From Pseudomonadales bacterium (lineage in GTDB: Bacteria > Pseudomonadota > Gammaproteobacteria > Pseudomonadales > Azotimanducaceae): 15,106 nucleotides of DNA. Below, one piece after another: positions 7,346 to 14,467 of the stretch (the stretch's first letter is position 1; every line of letters begins with the position of its first letter). Where the stretch lies: positions 1 to 15,106 of the forward strand of contig JAKUTI010000039.1 in NCBI GenBank assembly GCA_022448765.1. The letters are read 5' to 3'. A model generated the notes under the pieces. That model ran no database searches. It saw only the letters and a program-made list of their open reading frames with translations, and had not been told where the DNA came from. The position numbers and the translations under genes were made by a program.

Positions 7346-9127
7346 ATGAAAGCAACCAATATTCTGGACCCCAACTACTTCCACAAAGTAGTCGACTGTC
7401 AATGGGCTTGTCCGGCGCACACCCCCGTACCCGAGTACATAAGGCTCATAGCCCAGCAACGCTATACCGAAGCCTACATGATCAATTGGGATTCAAACGT
7501 TTTTCCGGGGATCCTGGGAAGGACGTGTGACCGACCCTGCGAACCCGCCTGCAGGCGAGTAAGAACGGAGGAAAAGCCCGTCGCCATATGTCGGTTAAAG
7601 AGGGTAGCCGCTGATCACAAAGGTGACATTAGCGCCTTCCTCCCAAGGGTACCCATCGAGAAGAATGGCAAGAAAATTGCCCTTTTGGGGGCGGGTCCTG
7701 CATCCCTCGCAGTGGCTCGAGACTTGTTGCCGTTTGGGTACGAGATCGACATGTTCGATCGCGATTCAGCCGGCGGTGGAATGATGCGTAGTCAAATTCC
7801 CGCATTCAGACTGCCTGCTGACGTGCTAAACGAAGAAGTTGATCTCATTCTAGACATGGGAGTTAAAACCCACTTCGATTACGAAATAACGAGCATGCAA
7901 GCCATGCTCGACATGAACTATGACGCCTACTTTGTCGGGACAGGCGCACCCCGCGGACGTGACTTGGACATCCCCGGAAGATCCGACGTTGACGACCACA
8001 TCTCCATCGGTATTGATTGGCTGTCTAGTGTCGCGTTTGGTCATACAACCAGTATTTCCGGAAAAGTCATCGTCATGGGAGGCGGTAACACGGCGATGGA
8101 TTGTTGCCGAACGTCAACTCGGTTAGGCGCAGAATCCGTAACGGTGGTGGTCCGTAGCGCATTTGACGTCATGAAGGCGAGCGATTGGGAAAAAGAAGAT
8201 GCCATGAACGAAGGGATCCCCATCATCAACAATCGGCCTCCAAAAGAGTTCATCCATGAAAACGGCAAGCTGAAGGGTGTTTTGTTTGAATGTGTTACAC
8301 CGGTCGAAGAGGACGGCCGTCTTAAATACGTACCTAGTGGCGAACCCGACATCTTCATAGAGGCCGACCATATCCTCATGGCCATTGGTCAGGAGAACCA
8401 CTGCCCGTGGATTGAGCGAGACATCGGTGTCGAATTCGATAAATGGGACTGTCCCATCCTCGACGAAGACACTCTTCAATCGACCAACCCGAAAATATTT
8501 TTTGGGGGCGACTCGGCCCTGGGGCCGGAAAACATCATTTGGGCTTCCGCGCATGCACACAAAGCGGCCATTTCTATTCACTTGTTTTGTCAAGACAAGA
8601 ACGTTAAAGCCGACCGCCCGCCCGAGGGCGTTAATCTTCTCAGCCAAAAAATGGGTATCCACGAATGGAGTTACGATGCCGAACACGACCCGTCGGTGCG
8701 TCACGTTGTCCCACACGCCCATCTAGAAGCGTCCTTACAAAACATAAAGGTCGAGGTCGAGCTCGGGTTCGACGAAAAACTCGGATTCGACGAGGCTCAA
8801 CGTTGTCTCAACTGTGACGTACAGACCGTGTTTACCGACAAGCTATGCATCGAATGCGACGCTTGCGTCGACATATGCCCAATGGACTGTATTAGCTTTA
8901 CCGCCAACGATGAAGAAAGCGCTTTGCGCCCTGTGCTCATGGCTCCAGCAGAAAACCTAGAACAAGATCTCTACGTGTCGGGACATCTCGAAACAGGACG
9001 CGTTATGGTTAAGGACGAGGACCTCTGCCTACACTGTGGGCTCTGTGCTGAGCGTTGTCCTACAAACGCCTGGGACATGCAAAAGTCTGTGATACACATC
9101 CCGCAAATGGGTTCATATGCGGAATGA
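7346..9127 (+). CDS. GltD-like FAD/Fe-S oxidoreductase subunit with two C-terminal [4Fe-4S] ferredoxin motifs
   Basis: A 593-residue cytoplasmic protein. The N-terminal cysteine region has C18 and C22, then C61-x3-C65-x3-C69 in GRTCDRPCEPACRR, like the Fe-S domain before the flavin domain of glutamate synthase small subunit and dihydropyrimidine dehydrogenase. The FAD-binding motif LLGAGPAS (113-120) has Ser where the third Gly is usual. A second dinucleotide motif is VIVMGGGNTAMDCC (241-254), and the flavin end motif is IFFGGDSALGPENIIWA (384-400). The C-terminal half carries C501-x2-C504-x2-C507-x3-C511 and C561-x2-C564-x2-C567-x3-C571, two classical [4Fe-4S] ferredoxin motifs. Its stop overlaps the next gene's ATG, so it should serve the oxidoreductase downstream as electron acceptor or NAD(P) coupling module. 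Thauera aromatica korC, next to korAB, is the remembered precedent. The typical GltD twin-Arg NADPH signature after the second motif is absent (VVVRSAFDVMKAS instead). The electron acceptor is therefore uncertain. Confidence 0.85.
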   Translation: MKATNILDPNYFHKVVDCQWACPAHTPVPEYIRLIAQQRYTEAYMINWDSNVFPGILGRTCDRPCEPACRRVRTEEKPVAICRLKRVAADHKGDISAFLPRVPIEKNGKKIALLGAGPASLAVARDLLPFGYEIDMFDRDSAGGGMMRSQIPAFRLPADVLNEEVDLILDMGVKTHFDYEITSMQAMLDMNYDAYFVGTGAPRGRDLDIPGRSDVDDHISIGIDWLSSVAFGHTTSISGKVIVMGGGNTAMDCCRTSTRLGAESVTVVVRSAFDVMKASDWEKEDAMNEGIPIINNRPPKEFIHENGKLKGVLFECVTPVEEDGRLKYVPSGEPDIFIEADHILMAIGQENHCPWIERDIGVEFDKWDCPILDEDTLQSTNPKIFFGGDSALGPENIIWASAHAHKAAISIHLFCQDKNVKADRPPEGVNLLSQKMGIHEWSYDAEHDPSVRHVVPHAHLEASLQNIKVEVELGFDEKLGFDEAQRCLNCDVQTVFTDKLCIECDACVDICPMDCISFTANDEESALRPVLMAPAENLEQDLYVSGHLETGRVMVKDEDLCLHCGLCAERCPTNAWDMQKSVIHIPQMGSYAE

Positions 9128-10947
9128 CAAGTTATAACGATTTTGTCATCCGTTTTGCCAACGTAAACGGATCGGGTTCAGCAAGCGCGAATGGCATGTT
9201 CGCCAAAGCCCTTTTTCGCATGGGTATTCCCGTCGCCACACGGAATATATTTCCATCGAATATTCAGGGCTTACCAACCTGGTTCGAAGTGCGAACCTCT
9301 GAAAAGGGCTATATGGGACGTCGAGAGGGCGTCGATATCATGGTGGCAATGAACGCAGAAACCTATGAAGAAGACCTCGCGTCGATTGTTACGGGGGGAT
9401 TCTTGTTGCACGACAACTCCCAAGGAGGCGACCGTCGCTTAAGCCGCGACGATGTTATCGACCTTGGTATCCCTTTATCGAAGCTCGTCCAATCAGAATT
9501 CCAAGATCCCAAACAGCGCCAACTCTTCAAGAACATCGTGTATCTCGGCGCATTGTCTGCACTATTAAACATTGATTTCGACATCATTACCGGGATGGTC
9601 TCCGCCCAGTACAAAGGCAAAGACGATCTAATTCAGCCAAACATTACCGCAATGGAAATTGGCCGCAGTTATGCACACGATTACATGGACTCGCCGTTGC
9701 CTATTCAAGTCCGTAACTGCGATGGGGTAGGGGACCGTATCTTAATCGACGGCAACGAAGCGGCTGCCCTTGGCGCAATCTATGGCGGAGCAACCGTCTG
9801 CGCGTGGTACCCCATAACGCCCTCAACGTCTATGGCAGAGGCGTTCGAACAACACGCGTCGAGGCTTCGAGTAGATCCAGAAACCGATCGAAAGAATTAC
9901 GCAGTGATCCAGGCCGAAGACGAGCTGGCTGCAATGGGGATAGTAATCGGGGCAGGTTGGAACGGCGCCCGTTCTTTCACTGCAACATCGGGACCCGGGG
10001 TGTCATTGATGACAGAATTTCTCGGTCTTGCCTATTTCGCGGAGATCCCTGCCGTGCTTTTTGATATCCAGCGTGCAGGTCCTTCAACCGGCATGCCGAC
10101 TAGGACACAACAAGCGGACCTTCTATCCGCCGCCTATGCTTCACATGGCGATACTCGACATCCTTTACTTTTTCCTTCATCACCGAAAGAGTGCTTTGAT
10201 TTCTCCGCCTCATCTCTGGATCTAGCTGATCGGCTACAAACACCAATCATCGTCCTGAGCGACCTTGAACTCGGGATGAACGAGCATGTCTCTGAACCCT
10301 TAGTCTGGGACGACGGTCGTCAGTACGATCGAGGGAAAGTGCTTAGCCAGGAAAGATTGGACGAGATCGGACAATTCGGACGTTATCTCGATGTGGACGG
10401 TGACGGAATTGGTTACAGAACGCTTCCCGGAACACACCCAACAAAAGGCGCGTTCTTTACGCGCGGCACATCACGCGATGAATACGCGGTCTATACAGAG
10501 TCCCCTGAAGCGTATACCGCCAACATGGATCGTCTCCTCAAAAAGTGGGATACCGCAAAAACGCTCGTACCTTCACCCGAAATTAACGATGGTGATCGTA
10601 AAGCAGGGATTATCTACTACGGTACAACCGCGTTACCTATGGGTGAAGCGCTCGATCGATTAAGTGACGACGGCATTCAGCTAGATACGATGCGACTGCG
10701 GGCATTTCCGTTTAACGAGACGGTCCGAACTTTTATCGAAAAACATGACATTCTTTTCGTTGCCGAGCAAAATCGCGACGCGCAAATGCGGACTCTGCTT
10801 ATCAACGAACTGGAAATTGATCCGGCCCGATTTGTCTCCGTACTCTATTACGGTGGCTTCTCCATCTCGGCAGATACCATTCACGAGCAAATCTTGGCCT
10901 ACTACACGGACCACAACTTACCCCTTTTGAAAGAGGTGCAGTCATGA
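9124..10947 (+). CDS. korA: 2-oxoglutarate:ferredoxin oxidoreductase, gamma-alpha fusion subunit
   Basis: A 607-residue fusion. Residues 1 to about 190 form the gamma domain of 2-oxoacid:ferredoxin oxidoreductases (IRFANVNGSGSASANGMFAK at 9-28, then LPTWFEVRTSEKGYMGRREG at 50-69). The alpha domain follows: GNEAAALGAIYGG (210-222), YPITPSTSMAEAF (229-241), QAEDELAAMGIVIGAG (263-278), TATSGPGVSLMTEF (286-299) and DIQRAGPSTGMPTRTQQ (314-330). The C-terminal transketolase-like part runs from about 495. Together with the beta subunit it should convert 2-oxoglutarate and CoA to succinyl-CoA, CO2 and reduced acceptor. It contains no ferredoxin domain, as in the two-subunit Thauera and haloarchaeal forms. 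The frame is open upstream to 9055, but the ATG at 9124 is chosen because it overlaps the preceding stop (ATGA) and because family members start at this point. Substrate is inferred from KorA-like motifs; another 2-oxoacid is possible. Confidence 0.9.
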   Translation: MTSYNDFVIRFANVNGSGSASANGMFAKALFRMGIPVATRNIFPSNIQGLPTWFEVRTSEKGYMGRREGVDIMVAMNAETYEEDLASIVTGGFLLHDNSQGGDRRLSRDDVIDLGIPLSKLVQSEFQDPKQRQLFKNIVYLGALSALLNIDFDIITGMVSAQYKGKDDLIQPNITAMEIGRSYAHDYMDSPLPIQVRNCDGVGDRILIDGNEAAALGAIYGGATVCAWYPITPSTSMAEAFEQHASRLRVDPETDRKNYAVIQAEDELAAMGIVIGAGWNGARSFTATSGPGVSLMTEFLGLAYFAEIPAVLFDIQRAGPSTGMPTRTQQADLLSAAYASHGDTRHPLLFPSSPKECFDFSASSLDLADRLQTPIIVLSDLELGMNEHVSEPLVWDDGRQYDRGKVLSQERLDEIGQFGRYLDVDGDGIGYRTLPGTHPTKGAFFTRGTSRDEYAVYTESPEAYTANMDRLLKKWDTAKTLVPSPEINDGDRKAGIIYYGTTALPMGEALDRLSDDGIQLDTMRLRAFPFNETVRTFIEKHDILFVAEQNRDAQMRTLLINELEIDPARFVSVLYYGGFSISADTIHEQILAYYTDHNLPLLKEVQS

Positions 10948-11999
10948 CCTACGTTAGCAAACCCGAGGTTCATCACCCCCTTTTGAAATTAAACGAAATA
11001 GGACTGAATCGTCGGGATTATGAGGGCTCGGTATCGACACTTTGTGCAGGGTGTGGCCACGACTCTGTCAGCGCCGCAATCGTTCAAGCGTGTTCTGAAC
11101 TCTCAATACCGCCACACCGATTTCTTAAAATATCCGGTATCGGATGCTCGTCAAAAACGCCTAGCTATTTCCTAGGGCATTCCCACGGGTTTAACTCGGT
11201 TCATGGGCGGATGCCTTCGGTCGCCACGGGTGCAAACCTAGCCAACAGGGACATGTACTGCGTAGGCGTTTCCGGAGACGGCGACAGCGCCTCCATCGGA
11301 TTAGGGCAGTTTGGACATATAGTTCGTCGAAAGATCGATATGCTGTATATCGTCGACAACAATGGTACGTACGGACTTACAAAGGGTCAGTTTTCGGCAA
11401 CGAATGACCTCGGATCAACCAGCAAGAAAGGTGCGCCAACCCTTTACGCACCCATCGACATGGTGTCCATGGCTCTGCAAATAGGGGCAAGTTTCGTAGC
11501 CCGAAGTTTTTCGGGAGATAAGCGGCAACTTGTACCGTTGGTCAAAGCAGCGATCATGCATAAAGGGTTTGCGTTTATCGATGTTATTTCTCCGTGCGTC
11601 ATGTTCAACAATCATCCGGGATCGACTAAAAGTTACGATTATGTTCGACAACACACCGAGCACGTCGTTGACGCAGACGTTGTGGTGCCCCACGATGAAA
11701 TTACTGTCGATTACGAACCTGGAACAAGTGAATCGGTACAGATGCCCGACGGTTCACTCTTGCATCTAAATAAGCTATCTGAGGACTATGACCCCTATGA
11801 CCGCGTGAAGGCACTAGGTCATGTCCAAGCAGCCCAAGAACGGGGGGAAGTTGTTACAGGGCTCCTCTATGTTTCCCGGGATCCACACGATTGTCACGAA
11901 ATACTAGCGACGTCGGATACTCCTCTCAACGCCCTCGACGAATCTGTGCTTTGCCCAGGCTCAACAAAATTAATGGAGATTAATCAGAGCTTTCGGTGA
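10944..11999 (+). CDS. korB: 2-oxoglutarate:ferredoxin oxidoreductase, beta (TPP-binding) subunit
   Basis: A 351-residue catalytic subunit. Thiamine diphosphate and Mg are bound by VSGDGDSASIGLGQF (109-123) through NNGTYGLTKGQFSAT (139-153). The four cysteines expected to hold the proximal [4Fe-4S] cluster are present: C34 and C37 in LCAGCGHD, C68 in GIGCSSKTP, C218 in ISPCVMFNN. The motif YGLTKGQ is typical of KorB-like enzymes, while pyruvate enzymes more often have TGGQ. It starts with an ATG in ATGA overlap with korA and has AGAGGTG 5 nt upstream, so translation can be both coupled and independent. The last gene of the three-gene operon; 167 bp separate it from the GAPDH gene, with no clear terminator. 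Confidence 0.93.
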   Translation: MTYVSKPEVHHPLLKLNEIGLNRRDYEGSVSTLCAGCGHDSVSAAIVQACSELSIPPHRFLKISGIGCSSKTPSYFLGHSHGFNSVHGRMPSVATGANLANRDMYCVGVSGDGDSASIGLGQFGHIVRRKIDMLYIVDNNGTYGLTKGQFSATNDLGSTSKKGAPTLYAPIDMVSMALQIGASFVARSFSGDKRQLVPLVKAAIMHKGFAFIDVISPCVMFNNHPGSTKSYDYVRQHTEHVVDADVVVPHDEITVDYEPGTSESVQMPDGSLLHLNKLSEDYDPYDRVKALGHVQAAQERGEVVTGLLYVSRDPHDCHEILATSDTPLNALDESVLCPGSTKLMEINQSFR

Positions 12000-12103
12000 C
12001 GGCTTCCGAGACTCATTCGCCATGTGATTTTAGCCACGAATGACCAACTCGTGGTCCTGATCACCGATACGAAAACACAGAATGCAAATTCTTCGCTTCA
12101 GTC

Positions 12104-12132
12104 TTTACTGATACGAGCCCAATACCTATCAT
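12104..12132 (+). promoter_or_regulatory. Possible sigma70 promoter of the GAPDH gene
   Basis: TTTACT (12104-12109, 4 of 6 matches to TTGACA), a 17-bp spacer and TATCAT (12127-12132, 5 of 6 matches to TATAAT). It would give a short leader of about 27 nt before the GTG start. Support is from spacing and matches only. Confidence 0.35.
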
Positions 12133-12154
12133 TCCGCCCGCTCCGAAGATGCAA

Positions 12155-12160
12155 TGAGGA
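12155..12160 (+). promoter_or_regulatory. Ribosome binding site deciding the GTG start of the GAPDH gene
   Basis: TGAGGA with a 6-nt spacer before the GTG at 12167. An ATG at 12154 overlapping it is out of frame, so the GTG is the natural start. Confidence 0.7.
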
Positions 12161-12166
12161 CAACTC

Positions 12167-13639
12167 GTGGCCCTTGCCAGCCTAGACGATTATTTTCCCG
12201 ACTGGAAAGAACGTGAGGCTCTCGCCGAAGCGATGATTCCCATTATCGGGACGCTCTATCGGCGTAACGTGGTCACCTATTGCTACGGTCAGCCCCTGCA
12301 CAATCAAAGTGTCCTAGAGATTATGCAGACCCATCGATTCGTGCGTCAGGTAGCCCATAACGAACTCTCGGAGTTCGAGAGCTTTCCTATTTTGGAGGTA
12401 ATGGCCAAGCTGGACCTCGGCCCATCTCACGTTGACGTCGGAAAACTAGCAAGCGATTACATGAATCGTAACGGCGATGAGCCAGATCTGTCCGTATTAG
12501 ACTTCACCGAGCAAGCATGTAAGGAAGTGATCGGGAGACATGTAAAGCCACTCACGAAACCCCAGGATGTCGTGCTTTACGGTTTCGGACGAATAGGACG
12601 ATTGTTGGCTCGCCTCCTGATAGAAAAAACCGGCGGAGGAGATCAACTTCGTCTCCGAGCCGTCGTCATCCGTAAAAGCTCCGAGGGAGACCTCGAAAAA
12701 CGAGCTGAACTCTTACGCCGGGATTCAGTCCATGGCCCTTTTCAAGGCACCATCAGGACGGATCAAAAGAACAATTGCATTATTGCGAACGGCAATGTCA
12801 TTCAACTCATTCACGCCGATAACCCGGGCGAAATAGACTACACCGCCTGCGGTATCGACCACGCGATCGTTATCGACAATACGGGCGTTTGGCGAGACAC
12901 TGAAGGGCTCGCACAACACCTCGAATCAAAAGGCGTCGAGCGCGTGCTATTGACGGCACCGGGAAAGGGGGCCGTCAAAGATTACGTCTCAGGAATCAAT
13001 TCAAGCGAACTCAACGAGTCGGAAAAGATTATCTCCGCTGCATCGTGCACTACCAACGCCATCGTGCCAGTACTTAAAGCGATGAACGACCAATTCGGAA
13101 TCAATCATGGGCACGTGGAAACCGTACACGCCTATACTCCCGACCAAAACTTGACGGACAACTACCACAAGAAGAATCGACGCGGGCGCGGGGCGGCCCT
13201 AAATATGGTTATTACAGAAACCGGGGCGTCTTCAGCCATCGTGAAGTTATTGCCAGAACTGGAGGGAAAGATCACGGGGAATGCGATTCGAGTTCCAACG
13301 CCTAATGTATCGCTGGCCATCCTTAACCTGACACTAACGAACGAGACAAATAGCAAAGACGTCAACGACCATCTTCGTCACATGGCATTGCACTCGGCAC
13401 TACAGCGTCAGATTAATTTCACCGAGTCGATGGAGGTTGTTTCTTCAGACTTTATTGGCGATCGTCACGCATGCATCGTGGACTCCGGAGCAACCATTGT
13501 CGACGGGAACAGGGCGGTTGTTTACGTCTGGTACGACAACGAATACGGTTACTCGTGCCAGGTTGTTCGAATCGTACAAAAATGGGCGGGGATAAGTTAT
13601 CCACTCATACCTAACGATGTTTCTGAGACCGGGTTCTAA
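12167..13639 (+). CDS. Glyceraldehyde-3-phosphate dehydrogenase, long PA3001-like form
   Basis: A 490-residue protein, against about 330 for ordinary GAPDH. The first 130 residues or so are a mostly helical extension (REALAEAMIPIIGTLYRRN at 16-34, FPILEVMAKLDLG at 73-85) characteristic of a gammaproteobacterial subgroup such as Pseudomonas PA3001. The NAD-binding Rossmann motif is VVLYGFGRIGRLLARLL (135-151). The catalytic signature is AASCTTNAIVP (291-301), with Cys294 as nucleophile and His321 in VETVHAYTPDQN as the base. Phosphate-binding and C-terminal motifs are GNAIRVPTPNVSLAIL (371-386) and VWYDNEYGYSCQVVR (454-468). It should interconvert glyceraldehyde-3-phosphate and 1,3-bisphosphoglycerate. 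Whether it works in glycolysis or gluconeogenesis is not visible. HAYTPDQ differs from the usual HSYTNDQ. It follows the kor operon but probably has its own promoter. Confidence 0.93.
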   Translation: MALASLDDYFPDWKEREALAEAMIPIIGTLYRRNVVTYCYGQPLHNQSVLEIMQTHRFVRQVAHNELSEFESFPILEVMAKLDLGPSHVDVGKLASDYMNRNGDEPDLSVLDFTEQACKEVIGRHVKPLTKPQDVVLYGFGRIGRLLARLLIEKTGGGDQLRLRAVVIRKSSEGDLEKRAELLRRDSVHGPFQGTIRTDQKNNCIIANGNVIQLIHADNPGEIDYTACGIDHAIVIDNTGVWRDTEGLAQHLESKGVERVLLTAPGKGAVKDYVSGINSSELNESEKIISAASCTTNAIVPVLKAMNDQFGINHGHVETVHAYTPDQNLTDNYHKKNRRGRGAALNMVITETGASSAIVKLLPELEGKITGNAIRVPTPNVSLAILNLTLTNETNSKDVNDHLRHMALHSALQRQINFTESMEVVSSDFIGDRHACIVDSGATIVDGNRAVVYVWYDNEYGYSCQVVRIVQKWAGISYPLIPNDVSETGF

Positions 13640-13749
13640 CGACAGTCGGTTTATTGATAAGTCGTATCGAAGGGCATGTTCTGGTTTCCAACATGGAGAC
13701 ATATGGACTTTTCATGAACAGATTCGTCTCGTCAGCTATCTAGGTCCCG
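13640..13749. other. Intergenic gap after the GAPDH gene
   Basis: 110 bp without a supported gene, promoter or terminator. A partly overlapping open frame at 13617-13874 shows no family resemblance and runs out of frame through the DUF503 gene, so it is not called. Confidence 0.4.
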
Positions 13750-14034
13750 ATGCACGCCGAGTCCCTGCAAATCAATTTTCATCTACCTGGTTGCCGCTCG
13801 CTCAAAGAGAAGAGACGTCGACTTGGTCGATTACGCGAAAAGTTTGGTCGTATTACCAACATGGCAGTCTGTGAGTCCGGTCAGAACGATATTCACGACC
13901 AGGCGCAGTGGACCTTCGTTGCAATTGCAAGCAGCCTCAAGATAGTCCATAAAACCATCCAAGACGTTTGCGATTGGTCCAACCAGACTCTCGATGCAAC
14001 TATCACGAGTGTCCACAGAGAAAACATTGCGTAA
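13750..14034 (+). CDS. DUF503 (YlxP-like) family protein
   Basis: A small 94-residue protein. The N-terminal strand and PGCRSLKEKRRRLGRLREKF (13-32) are the DUF503 hallmark (family pattern: hydrophobic strand, PGxxSLKxKR, basic helix). VCESGQNDIHDQAQWTFVAI (40-59) matches the second family block, which normally reads VAEVGxxDxxQxA. Members are about 90-100 aa, so it is full length. In Firmicutes ylxP lies between infB and rbfA and the product is linked to the ribosome; function here is unknown. ATG has a weak AGGT upstream. It lies 110 bp after the GAPDH gene and 27 bp before the next gene on the same strand. Confidence 0.8.
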   Translation: MHAESLQINFHLPGCRSLKEKRRRLGRLREKFGRITNMAVCESGQNDIHDQAQWTFVAIASSLKIVHKTIQDVCDWSNQTLDATITSVHRENIA

Positions 14035-14061
14035 AACACGTACAGGCGAGACGGTACGAGG

Positions 14062-14448
14062 ATGAGTCAAATCATCGTCGGCTTGATCGTGGCCCTGGTT
14101 ACCCTTTGGTTTAAGTCAGCCCGAAAAACCCGCGAAGCCTGGTTGAAGCAATTAAATCTTCCCGGTGTATGGGATCTAGATGACGATCGCACACGACCCG
14201 TCGCTCTCGAATTACGAGGCACACTTTCGGCAGGGATCTATCGTTTTCGAACCGAAAATCGAAAAGAAGCGGGCAAATGGCGAATCTCTGGTAATTCGAT
14301 TGTCTTAGCCGTTGATGGTGGTCGCGAAGAAAGATGTGAATTACGTTTTTTTGACGCAGGGCGCATTGGTATAAACGGTCCACAACATATACGCCAGATT
14401 TATGTAAAGCGGGCCGATAACGTCGTTCCACTAAAAAGGAGTTTATGA
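14062..14448 (+). CDS. Small single-pass membrane protein of unknown function
   Basis: A 128-residue protein not recognised by family. One hydrophobic segment (about residues 3-17) at the extreme N-terminus is followed by a basic stretch (KSARKTREAWLKQ), so the rest is probably cytoplasmic by the positive-inside rule. The soluble part has LPGVWDLDDD (33-42), then alternating short hydrophobic strands up to RQIYVKR (111-117), suggesting a small beta-rich (lipocalin-like) fold. This is a weak inference. It is 27 bp after the DUF503 gene and probably cotranscribed. AGGCGAG is a possible ribosome site about 11 nt upstream. Its end lies 19 bp from the end of the convergent symporter gene. Confidence 0.6.
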   Translation: MSQIIVGLIVALVTLWFKSARKTREAWLKQLNLPGVWDLDDDRTRPVALELRGTLSAGIYRFRTENRKEAGKWRISGNSIVLAVDGGREERCELRFFDAGRIGINGPQHIRQIYVKRADNVVPLKRSL

Positions 14449-14467
14449 GAGTTTAAGTTCTCGGTAT

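Noticed and set aside
8123..8722. Minus-strand open frame of 199 codons opposite the FAD/Fe-S subunit gene.
   Set aside because: Long, but its translation resembles no family I recognise and it lies fully inside a strongly supported gene; probably a codon-usage shadow.
9055..9123. Upstream extension of the korA frame by 23 residues.
   Set aside because: It overlaps the ferredoxin-motif end of the preceding gene, and homologues start at the ATG at 9124, which forms an ATGA overlap.
12034..12056. Two mutually exclusive small hairpins after korB (CCACGA/TCGTGG and GACCA/TGGTC).
   Set aside because: Stems of 5-6 bp without a following T-run; not enough for a terminator or riboswitch call.
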